From: Nemopilema nomurai
Taxonomy: Eukaryota; Cnidaria; Scyphozoa; Rhizostomeae; Rhizostomatidae
Reading direction: 5' to 3'
DNA length: 64,000 nt
Assembly (NCBI GenBank): GCA_003864495.1
Contig: ML133450.1
Span: 1,839,734 to 1,903,733, forward strand
Position 1 is the stretch's first letter; every line of letters begins with the position of its first letter. Position numbers and translations under genes: made by a program. The notes under the pieces are model-generated. The model was not told the origin of the DNA. It did not search any database and saw only the letters and a list, made by a program, of their open reading frames with translations. Positions 1-9,360 of the stretch are shown here, piece by piece.

Positions 1-189
1 CAAATTGATGTTTATTACTGCCTTTCGCTCTTGCTGGTCAATCTTTTCAAGTTGGGACTCCAACCATCTCTCGTCACGTTTTGAATGCCAGTAAGCAAAA
101 TCCCAATTGTACCTCAATGATTTCTCCATGCGAAACAGTTTTCTGTTCTTCACAATAACCGTTCCGTCTTCTAATTCGATAGTCGCCAT
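1..189 (-). CDS. 5' end of an unrecognised gene (partial)
   Basis: An open frame on the minus strand starts at an ATG at 189-187 (beginning MATIELEDGTVIVKNRK) and stays open for 63 codons to the window edge. The product begins with a short hydrophobic/acidic strand and then becomes highly charged (KRDERWLESQLEKIDQQERK), as in a helical or coiled-coil segment. I do not recognise the family. The codons look coding and there is no stop, but the exon end and the rest of the gene lie outside the window, so this could also be a chance open frame. Confidence 0.45.
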   Translation of the reverse strand, partial: MATIELEDGTVIVKNRKLFRMEKSLRYNWDFAYWHSKRDERWLESQLEKIDQQERKAVININL

Positions 190-1155
190 TCGTAACTGTG
201 GGGCACGCCAGTAACTAACTACTCTTTTATACTTATAAACTTTACCAAAGGAAAAACTCGAGAAGCTATCTTAACACACACTGAGTGATTCATTAAACTT
301 CGTTTGATCTATGAGTAACAAACTCGTGGCGGAAACCGTTCCTGTATTGAGCATTTAGAAAAAATTTCCTGTGCATACAGCAGTGACGCATGAAGATGTT
401 TCAATGCAAAAACAAGTGCGCGCAGGTGGTTTCAAAAAATCTCCTCATTTAAATTTGATCTCTAAACCTGTGAAGCTATCAAATTGCACAGCAAACACGC
501 AAAGTAGCTTGATATAAGACGTGTGAGTGCGGTTTTCACGAAAGCCAATTCGCCATTCGAAATTGGACCTTCTTGACGCCACGTGAGGTCGATCCTTTGT
601 TTACTTATGTTGCAGCCTACGTCATAATAGCCCGAATTGTTCATGAAACTAATGCTTTTGCAGTTGTTTATTACTAAAAATAAAGTAAGGCAGATTGTTG
701 TCCAATTTGCAGTTGCACAGCAGAAACTTGTTATGATTCCTGTATGGATTTTATTTGGAATATAATACTTTGAGCAATAACTATACTGATATTATTCCTC
801 TAAAACTGCTGTTACTTTGTAAACTGTAGTCTATATTCGATATAAGTTCCACTTGTAGACGATTTGTAATTATGACATTAGTTCCACTAAGTGCTTGAAA
901 ATGAAGCTGAGGACTACCTTGGTGTAAAGAGATGCATTCTGCAAAGCTGGTGTCAACGTTTTAAGGAAATGAAGAACAAATAGATATTCCAACCTTTTGT
1001 CTTTACTCAATATGGAGTAAAATAAATTGTAGGGAGGACTGTGTCACAACTGTACGTCATTTTTTTCAGGGCAGCCGAAAAATGTTTCATATCACTATGC
1101 ATAATTAGATATTTGGCAATACCTAGTAACCCCATGCCATGTGTTTTAATTCATG
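190..1155. other. intergenic, nothing recognised
   Basis: AT-rich sequence between the partial gene at the window edge and the 3' end of the first receptor-like gene. I see no conserved protein, terminal repeat or RNA gene. It should contain the promoter of the 1-189 gene. Confidence 0.5.
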
Positions 1156-1161
1156 TTTATT
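1156..1161 (-). terminator. poly(A) signal of the minus-strand Grl-like gene
   Basis: TTTATT on the plus strand reads AATAAA on the minus strand, about 25 bases past the stop codon of the 433-residue receptor-like gene. The position fits a very short 3' UTR. Confidence 0.5.
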
Positions 1162-1186
1162 AACAAGCAAATAGTATGCTAGATGG

Positions 1187-2488
1187 TTAAAATTGTGAAA
1201 ATGATAGCAACTTAATAGCACCCAAGAAACTAAGAAATATAGTAGTAACTGCAAAGTTACTTGTAATTCGAAAGCCAAATAATTTTATTCCCATGCTACT
1301 ATGAAGTAAAGATAACTCTGGTAGATTTTCAATTCTGCAGTACCTTGCGATTCTGTAATAGAAAACACTGTACCTAGTTGTAACCTGACTTGCAGAAAGA
1401 AATGGGAAAGAAAACTTGAAAGCAATAAACATGGAACCAGCAATCTGAGAAAGCAGCAGCTTGCCAAAACATGCTGTTTTCTGCTCTGTCTTATCCAGCA
1501 TTTTGATCCATTCAAAAATCATGGCCAACACCAGGAAGACAAAGAACATTGTATGTACATTAAACCACCATTTGAATGACAGTAATAATTTCCTTCCATA
1601 AATTTGGAGTGCCCTATGAGCCTCTTGAAAGTCAGCTCTGTCTTTTGCATCATTCAATATATAACTCTCTGTTTCTTCTATATGGCGTATGAGATCACGT
1701 GTTATGATATGATAAATACAAACTGCACAGACTGTTGCATAGAATCCAAAAAAACCTGTCGCAACTGAGAGATGATAATGCAATTTTCCAACTGGAGACA
1801 AGGCACCTAAAAATCCATGGTTATTTGTATAATCAAAAAAGGCATTGTAATGAAAGTCAATGAAGATCACAAAAGAGCAGCAGAAAAATCCAAAGAAAAG
1901 GAACACATTTGCATAAAACCAATCACTTCCTGTGGGACCCACGTTCAACTTTTCACTTGATTGGCCAGGAAGCCTGAATTCAAACACCGGGAAAATGCTA
2001 AAACTTCGATTTCTCGTCCCTCCACGTGTAAAGTTGTTCACTTTGGAGTAAAAGTAAGCTGTAGCAAGGCTGTAGGTACATGCTGCTGACGCTAAAAGGC
2101 CTATAAGAATGGCCTTCGTTTCTAATGGCATTGCAGTGCCGTATCTGGTGCCACTCCAAAAGACAGAGACAAAGTACACGTAGCTTGCAAAGCAGAACCA
2201 GTGCAACACTGTCAATGCTATAGTTAATGAAGAATGTTTGCATTTAGATTCATGCTTTCTGAAGCCACATGGTACCAAGCCATAAAACAATGATGTAAAA
2301 CATATCAATATAGCATCGGTATGTAGAAGTGAGCGAAACAATTTTAGGCCATGCCAGCAATCTGCTTCATGTTCGAGCTGTTCTCCATCCCATTGCGAAT
2401 TCTCGGCTTGGTGTTTACCATACTGCGTGTCCACCTCCTTTATTTTAATGGAAGTCTGGAAATGTGTTGATATTTCTAGCTCGCTCAT
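1187..2488 (-). CDS. gustatory-receptor-like seven-helix membrane protein, copy 1
   Basis: Intronless frame of 433 residues from an ATG at 2488. An N-terminal cytosolic tail of about 55 residues is followed by a hydrophobic pre-S1 segment ending LFYGLVPCGF, which resembles the 'GLxP' start of insect gustatory receptors. Seven membrane segments follow at about residues 86-108, 124-147, 189-212, 237-263, 307-327, 343-365 and 404-430. A long amphipathic, charged stretch between segments 4 and 5 (about 264-303) corresponds to the cytosolic anchor region of that superfamily. The C-terminus is very short (LLSFSQF). This architecture fits the Gr/Or/Grl ligand-gated channel superfamily, which has members in several non-insect invertebrates. 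No ligand can be inferred. It is a close paralogue of the divergently transcribed gene at 2659-3924, sharing for example KWWFN-HTMFF. An unrelated seven-helix family remains possible because the assignment rests on architecture and short motifs. Confidence 0.8.
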   Translation of the reverse strand: MSELEISTHFQTSIKIKEVDTQYGKHQAENSQWDGEQLEHEADCWHGLKLFRSLLHTDAILICFTSLFYGLVPCGFRKHESKCKHSSLTIALTVLHWFCFASYVYFVSVFWSGTRYGTAMPLETKAILIGLLASAACTYSLATAYFYSKVNNFTRGGTRNRSFSIFPVFEFRLPGQSSEKLNVGPTGSDWFYANVFLFFGFFCCSFVIFIDFHYNAFFDYTNNHGFLGALSPVGKLHYHLSVATGFFGFYATVCAVCIYHIITRDLIRHIEETESYILNDAKDRADFQEAHRALQIYGRKLLLSFKWWFNVHTMFFVFLVLAMIFEWIKMLDKTEQKTACFGKLLLSQIAGSMFIAFKFSFPFLSASQVTTRYSVFYYRIARYCRIENLPELSLLHSSMGIKLFGFRITSNFAVTTIFLSFLGAIKLLSFSQF

Positions 2489-2658
2489 ATTGGTTTGATT
2501 GAATTAACCACATGCAAGCCTGTGTCCAGACCGCCAGACAAGCAATCAAATAATCTCAAACAGAGCTGAAGGTTGAAAGCTCAAACAATGGTTCCGCGGC
2601 GCGACAAGCTAACCTCCGCGGCTTTACTTCCGCTTTGGGGAGAATCGAAAGGATCAAA
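2489..2658. promoter_or_regulatory. shared bidirectional promoter region of the two Grl-like genes
   Basis: Only 170 bases separate the two divergent start codons, so both genes must use promoter and 5' leader sequence from this interval unless there are distant non-coding exons. It includes a GC-rich patch around 2593-2625. I see no clear TATA box. Confidence 0.5.
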
Positions 2659-3924
2659 ATGATTTCTTTAGGCTACCAAGTCGACGCTGAACAAGAATTA
2701 ATAAATGAAAAGAAGGATCAAAGTCTAGTATCTACAAAAAGACAGAATGTGCTTAAAATGCAGAGCGGATCCTCCACGTGCCATGCACTAGAGCGACTTT
2801 TCTGTTCAGATTTGATTTTGAAGTTCTTCGTCTGTGCTTGTTTTGGAATACTACCTTGCAAGTTTAAGAAGCATGCTCACAAGCAGAAGGGTTCGCATTT
2901 AACAGCTCTGTTCTCTTTGATGCACTGGAGCTGCTTTCTCAGCTACGTTTATTTTGTCAGCACCTATTGGACAAAAAGCATGTACCAGAGTCAGATGCCA
3001 AGCACAGTGAAAGTTATTCAAATTGGGCTTGTTGCATCTAGTGCATTTAATTTGGTTCTGTTCGCTTGGTTTCTTTATTCGAAGGAAAACAATTTCTCGG
3101 ATAATGACAACAGAAACTTTCGGCTAGTCCCTCAGTTGGCCTTGGCAAACGATGAAAGCAGTCGTCATTCAGAACTCTCCAGTACTGATTGGCTTATCAC
3201 AAATTTATTTTTGCTGCTTGGATTTGGCTGCTCTTCCTTTCTCATATATGTGGATTTCGCCTATGATACATTCTACAGTTTTTCAGGTATCCACAAGTTT
3301 TTGGATTTTATCTCACCATGGCAGAAACTACACTACCATATTTCAGTTACAACCGAATTTTTTGGGTTCTACTCAACTGCATGTGCTGTTTGTGTGTTTC
3401 ATGTGATAACAGTTGATCTAATACGTCACATTGACAAAACTGAGTATTTCATCCTGCACATTGCAAAGAATAGAGAAGACTTCCAAAAGGCACACAACAA
3501 TCTCTTGCAATATGGAAAGAAATTGCTCCAGTCGATAAAATGGTGGTTCAATATTCATACCATGTTTTTCTTCTTCTTGGTTACTGCAATGACTTTTGAG
3601 TGGCTCCAATTTTTGGAAAACAGAGAGGATGAAAAATTGGCTATCTATAAGCTGATGTTGGCCCAGATCAGTGGCTCTTTGTTCATTGCCTATAAGTTTG
3701 CTTTCCCTTTCTTGTCAGCAGGGAAGGTTACAGCAAGATATGATGCCTTTTACTATGCAATTGCAAGATGGTCAAGGATACCAGATTTGCCAAAAATCTC
3801 ACTGATAAGAGATCGCTCTGGGATTAAAGTAATTGGTATACAGATAACTACAAATATTGCTATCATTGCATTTCTTTGCAGCTTTCTAGGGGCACTTAAA
3901 CTGATTTCTGGCTGGAGAGAATAA
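2659..3924 (+). CDS. gustatory-receptor-like seven-helix membrane protein, copy 2
   Basis: Intronless frame of 421 residues. I take the ATG at 2659 (MISLGYQ, A at -3) as the start. The frame extends 24 bases further upstream only with a TTG. The order of parts matches copy 1: a pre-S1 segment ending CFGILPCKF, seven hydrophobic segments, a long charged stretch between segments 4 and 5 (VDLIRHIDKTEYFILHIAK), and a tail of a few residues (KLISGWRE). The two proteins align along their whole length with most membrane segments conserved, so they arose by gene duplication in inverted orientation. Predicted role: chemosensory-type or developmental ligand-gated cation channel at the plasma membrane, inferred from superfamily membership only. 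Confidence 0.8.
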   Translation: MISLGYQVDAEQELINEKKDQSLVSTKRQNVLKMQSGSSTCHALERLFCSDLILKFFVCACFGILPCKFKKHAHKQKGSHLTALFSLMHWSCFLSYVYFVSTYWTKSMYQSQMPSTVKVIQIGLVASSAFNLVLFAWFLYSKENNFSDNDNRNFRLVPQLALANDESSRHSELSSTDWLITNLFLLLGFGCSSFLIYVDFAYDTFYSFSGIHKFLDFISPWQKLHYHISVTTEFFGFYSTACAVCVFHVITVDLIRHIDKTEYFILHIAKNREDFQKAHNNLLQYGKKLLQSIKWWFNIHTMFFFFLVTAMTFEWLQFLENREDEKLAIYKLMLAQISGSLFIAYKFAFPFLSAGKVTARYDAFYYAIARWSRIPDLPKISLIRDRSGIKVIGIQITTNIAIIAFLCSFLGALKLISGWRE

Positions 3925-3960
3925 ATCAAGTGGACTCAGAAGAAGCGGCCATATAATGTT

Positions 3961-3966
3961 AATAAA
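3961..3966 (+). terminator. poly(A) signal of the plus-strand Grl-like gene
   Basis: AATAAA 37 bases after the stop codon at 3922-3924, mirroring the equally short 3' UTR predicted for the divergent paralogue. Confidence 0.5.
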
Positions 3967-5819
3967 AACCGATGGTCCAAAAGAGAAAGATACCTGAAAT
4001 ATCATGTGTTGTGTGTAAATTCATTGCATTCTAGAGAGGCTGTCACTAAATTTTTCTTAAATCTCTAAAACATAATCCCACCTTTTTATGATTTTCCTGA
4101 TTTACTAGTAATAGTTTACCTTTGAACTACATTAATTACATCTTCTATGTTAATGTTGGTTAAAACCTTAACACTCACTATTCCAACTACATGAAAATTA
4201 TGATATGCTTTCTGGGAATTGGATGGTCTAACCTGACTAAGTACATTCTTATAAAGCAACTACAGGTTGAATACATTTTATGATAAAAAGATATATTGAT
4301 ATATTGATAGATTGATGATATACACAATTGTGATTGAAGGCTCTAGGACTGATAAATAAGGCGAGCTGTACTTTTGCTTATAGGTCTTCATTGAACTTGA
4401 AATTGAATTATCACAGGCAACAGAGAACAAATTGTATATGCTTACATTGTAAATTTCTTCTTGCTGCTTTTTTCATTTGTATATATGTACTTTGTTCTAA
4501 CACAAAGTGCATTTGGTGTTTACCCTTTTCAACTGCTCTTGAAACAGAAGTTTATAAGAATTTACAGTATCTTGATGAAAGACAATCTTCTGCATCCCCT
4601 GCATTTCCTCTCTTCACTTTAGATATCACATTAAAGTTTTGCGAACAGTTTGTATAAAGATAAGGCAATAAGAATGGCCGTGTTTCGAAATCTGGGTTTG
4701 ATTAAATCTTATAAAAAACTTCAACAGGTGGATTTATACTAAATATTTAAAAAGATAGAAACATGTCTCAATTCTCGTTAGCAACTGTGTATTCGATTAG
4801 TAAAGCGTTCTTTAGCGGCAATGATTTGTTAAAGCGTCAAAAACATTTTTGCAGAGCCTGCAACCTCTGTTTGAAAGACATTATAATCCATACTCCGACT
4901 ATCTTCTGAGCTTCGAACAGAAGTGATCATTAATGTTTATACCCATGAACTACTACCGGTAAAACTGCTAAAAATGCCTTAAGCGTATACATGTTGCTGT
5001 AACGAATATCTTCAAAATGTTTTGCCGAAAACTAGCTTGATATATATCAAATAAAAAATTACAGAAGGGTACACTATTTATATATACGCTAGATGTAAGC
5101 TACAGATGTAGCATTTGATTAACACGCATGTGACCCATACATTACGCTAATCGGTTAGATTCAAGTAAATTATGATTTCCATAAACGTCTCACGAAATTT
5201 GCATAGAAATAGACAGATCGAGCCTTAAAAGAAATATGGTAAGAATTTTCAAAGCACTTCCCTGCCTTGTATCGCGCGAGAGAACAGAGCATCTTCATCA
5301 TTAATGTACAATGCATACCTTAAAAAAAATTAGGGAGCCTCTGCAGTTTGACAGTATTGTTGATTTTTTTGTCCGATTCACACCTGTATTGTTATCAAAA
5401 TAAGAGGGGGGATCTTGCACAAAATATTGCAAAAAGCAGAAACTTGCCCGTTTTTTCATTAACAAAGAGGCCCCCTAGCTTTACACCCGGGATTGTGACA
5501 CAAAAAACGGTCACAAAATGCGATAGTGTAGGGCCTGCTTGAACTGATGTTATCATTTGTTCTGTAGTCAGTTAAAAAAGTCTTGGTATTTGTCAACTTT
5601 GTCTAATCCCTAATTTGTTCCATCGTTCTGCCATTTGGAGTAGGAGCAAGGGGCGCGTCCCCTTACCCAGTTTAGAAGAATAATAAGGTGAAATGCCCCT
5701 CTGCAGCCTATCAATTGTCCCTGCCAACTTGAAAACTGCATAACAAAAATTGCCCTATGTAATACACGAAATATGCAAAGGAAGTAGTGGTGGCCTTTGG
5801 AACCATGTTCTTAAATACC
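3967..5819. other. intergenic, nothing recognised
   Basis: AT-rich DNA with short simple runs such as the GATATATTGAT repeats near 4290-4320. Open frames here (for example 4334-4657) lack an ATG or any family resemblance. Confidence 0.5.
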
Positions 5820-5936
5820 ACCCTGGATACAAGACTCACTATATGTTATATGATAGAGTGGTAAGACATAATATAGTCTTAACGAGTCTCTAATAATAGA
5901 CTCTAGTTTGCATATAGTGAGTCTGGTACCCAGGGT
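5820..5936. mobile_element. short palindromic inverted-repeat element (MITE-like), copy 1
   Basis: A 117-bp element bounded by 26-bp inverted repeats at 5820-5845 and 5911-5936 (ACCCTGGATACAAGACTCAC... against ACCCTGGGTACCAGACTCAC..., two mismatches). It has no coding capacity. A second copy of the same terminal family lies at 45877-45939. I could not identify a target-site duplication here. Confidence 0.65.
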
Positions 5937-8362
5937 AATTTTCAAGCTGCAAAACATGTAAATTGTGCGCTCAGGGCGAGGAAGTTATAGCCTACGCGCC
6001 TTTCAACCGTGGGGCTATGTTACTAATTCTTTTGTTGCGTGCTTTGTGAAACCTGTGTAATAAGCTCGGTGGGCGAAGAAGCAAGTGCCCTTTGAGATAA
6101 TATGTTTTTCATACTTTCAGCCATAGCATTTTTGACACGACGGCTAACAGTCTATCGACCTTTGCCGTGTTGCTTTCAGAAGCTCTTTAATTTTGCTCTT
6201 TAAAGTTGTAGGACTTCGCACGTCTCTGTTTGTACCCGTTAAACTTTAAGGGATTAACCTAAGTCGGTTCAGTATTCTGATTCTCTTTTCGGCAAATAAA
6301 CTACCCTTGAATGAATGCTGATTAACGCTGATAACGGTGAGCAAAAAACTTATTTGTGCACGCAATCTCAAACAATATTTGTGCCCTAGGTGGTTTTGTT
6401 TCTTTCCTCGAGAGTTTTTATCCAGCTTATTTACCAAAAGTGCAGGTGTTTCTTCATAGTTTCCGTGACACTAGCATGAATTGTACCGAAGACATTTAAG
6501 ACAAATAAATTTCCTTGTTTATGATCATGGCAGCAAACAACATCAATTTACCTTACACTTTTTGTTGCTTTCTTTGCCGCATCTAGCTTGTCCTTTCTTC
6601 GCGTTATGCTCTATCTTCTCATGCATAGGGACCTGGTCCCGGACTATCTATACTACTTTTACTTTGCATGGGTGCTGCCGTTGGTATAGTTTAATGATGT
6701 TCTTCAATTGAGTATTCGTTTTGGAGGGGATATATCTAGTATTTTAACAAAATCTACTCTCATCTGAATATTTGCTACAGTTCATCAATCTTCCTAACTG
6801 GAAGTTTCGTATAATGTTGGTCTTGCTATGATCATTTGTTTGATGCAAAAACAGTAGTTTCATTTGTTTCCCATTCTTAGGAAGCAGTAATGCGATAGTT
6901 TTATTTCTTTATTATTGTTTGGAGGCATTTAAACGATAGTTTCATTTGTTTACCATTCTTAGGAAGCCCCTATCCCCATTCCTATAAAAAACCGTCACCC
7001 CCATCTAGAACCAGTCGCCATGAAATTTCACCATGAAAATTGACTCATCAACAGGATTTTCCTATCTTCAGATCACTAAACTTCCTCCTGAAAGCAGATG
7101 GACTGTTAGAATTTTATTAAACCCATTTGGAAAGTTTAACTTAAAAGAGCCTAAATGTTCTTAGACAAAACAGATGAATAAAACTCGTACTAAAAGGAGG
7201 TACGGTATTCATTTGCAAGCATACAATAATAGGTAATAAACACAGAGAAGGCTAAAAAATCTAAAATAAACGAAATATGCTACTTCTGCATAAAACACAG
7301 CATGAACTTTTAAAAATATGATTGCAAGACATCTAATTGAGCTCTAGGGGTTTAATTGCATATTAGTGAAAAAGGGACTCAGGCCTCAAGCAGTAGTCAT
7401 CTGAAAATGATGACTACTTTGGTCGATACAAATAAGATTTACTTCATATCGGTACCATCAACATATAACTTTATGGCCAAATTCGACAAAATTTGCGAAA
7501 GCAAACTATTCACCATTCCCACTGACATATACTAGTGATTTATAGAATGATGTAGTTTCTGCTGAGGATTTTAGTTGACGAATCTCGTCTTTGTAGGACA
7601 GCGTTTAAGCCTTTGACTAGCAAGAAGCTTATGTCGCTCTTGATTTTCATGTCACCTTTGTCACGGTAACTCAATAATTGCACTACAGGTTAGTATACAG
7701 TGAGCTGATGTTACACAGATAAGATTACGCAAACTACAAGTAAAATATAACATTATAGGATGTTTCTTACAAGTAAAACCTATCATTATAGTTAAAACGA
7801 TATCGCCACATTTCTCCCTCGGCATAACATGAGTAGGCCTAACTGGACATAAAGCCCCCGATAAAATATTCCTGGGATTTTTGTTTCTTTATAACAATCT
7901 CCAGTCCTTCACAAATCATCAAGAATTCATGATATTTAAGCTATAACATAAAATAATATTCTTGACATTTCAATAGTACCTCCTCTCGGCGAACACAACT
8001 CTTATTCTTCACGATAAAATTTTCCAACTTTTGCTTAATTTTTACCTGCAATATTCAAGGTGTCTTGCCTTTTCTCTAATCTAAGGCAAGCGTTTGTAAG
8101 TTTTCTAGCATTGAAATTGAATTTGGCACGTTTAAATAAAGTCAAAACCCATTTAAATGTTGAAGTGCCTTTCTAATGTTAGTGTCGGGGACTTGCATGA
8201 GATAAAAAATCGTCCAAGCGAATACATATCAAATAGATAAAAGCTAAATGAAAAAGAGCTAAAATAGTAAAAAACGTTTTTCTAAGAATCGTTATACATC
8301 AGACATTGGTCGCGAAGTTCCTCCAACTAGTACATCTGCCAGCCGTTTACCAATGTGGTAGA
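5937..8362. other. intergenic, including the 3' flank of the polyketide synthase gene
   Basis: No gene, terminal repeat or RNA is recognised. The 3' UTR of the minus-strand synthase gene should lie at the 8.3-kb end, but I found no obvious nearby AATAAA on that strand. Confidence 0.4.
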
Positions 8363-9360
8363 TCAAAATGGCAGCTTGATTCCATACACGGCCTCTAGCG
8401 TAGATATAAGTCGTCTGTAGTGCTGGCCATTCAAGCACATGAGTTTGAATTTACTGCGGTTTTTTCGTATCAAGCTTAAACCAGCAAACATTTTGTAAAT
8501 CTCGATGTTTCTCACGCTGTTGCTTTTTGATAGCAATGAATGCGTTTCCATCTTAGTAATGTTGACAACATCTGCAGAATTCAAAAAGACTAGTATTAAT
8601 TTTAATCTTTCTGAGGAACTCTCAAAGCAATTTATCTTAGCATTTGCACAAGCGTAGAGTCGCATAAATGAGTAGAGTAAGTCTAAGAGTTGGATGAAAG
8701 CTTCTATGAAATGTTTGGAGCATTATATTTTTCGTTATAGCGAAAGCAAAAAATTATAATTCAGCGTTAAGATTTGTCTGGTCTAAAGGGGAGCACAAGA
8801 GTCGATTTTTTATAGCAGCTTAAAGTAATTCTGATGGCACACTTATTAATTATTCAGAAAAATATTGGATTTTTAAGGGACACAAGAGAACCTGAGTTCC
8901 AAGAGAGACAATTTTAAATCTTAAAGAAGGCAAAGCTGAAAATTTCACATACCTTTCAAGTGTAGCTTTTCTTCAAAAAATTTGCCATTTGTGCAAACAA
9001 ACTTCAGCTTCTTTTGAGATTTGCTAATTTTTATTTTGCCCATAACAGCGGTTTCAATCCCAACTATGAAAAAAACAGTGAAATGTTTAAACGGCTTCTG
9101 ATAAATGCGCGGCAATGAAAGGCCATCTGTCTCCCATAGCTAATAATGGTGATTATGACTTTCTCAAAGTTGAACGCTTCTATAAGGCAAAATTAACAAA
9201 TAATGATCATAATATCAATGATCGTAATAATGATAGTCATAGCAATATCAAACTGTAGAAATACTTACGTCTCTTTTTTATCAGAATGGCTTCCATACCA
9301 CGTTTCTTGAAGTCTTCCAAAGCGTTCTTCTGACAACTGTTAAGTAATATTTTCCCATTA
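8363..9360 (-). CDS. exons 20-22: unknown C-terminal domain after the thioesterase
   Basis: The frame of exon 20 could run on to a TGA at 9239-9237, but it passes a strong AC|GTAAGT donor at 9269/9268. Splicing there joins exon 21 (9063-8953) and exon 22 (8571-8363) with matching phases, ending in TGA at 8365-8363. The added C-terminal part (about 3430-3554) is basic and looks beta-strand-rich (MGKIKISKSQKKLKFVC, then FKLMCLNGQHYRRLIS near the end). Animal FAS ends at the TE, so this tail is extra. I do not recognise a family. If these last two exons are wrong, the protein ends ten residues after the donor. Confidence 0.62.

Noticed and set aside
2635..2658. N-terminal extension of the second Grl-like gene
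   Set aside because: The extension would start at TTG; the first ATG is at 2659.
4334..4657. 107-codon frame downstream of the Grl-like gene
   Set aside because: It begins with a non-ATG codon, has no family motif, and lies in AT-rich spacer.
9237..9268. PKS gene ending at TGA 9239-9237
   Set aside because: A near-consensus GTAAGT donor precedes it and two downstream exons match in phase and have coding character. The early end remains a fallback.
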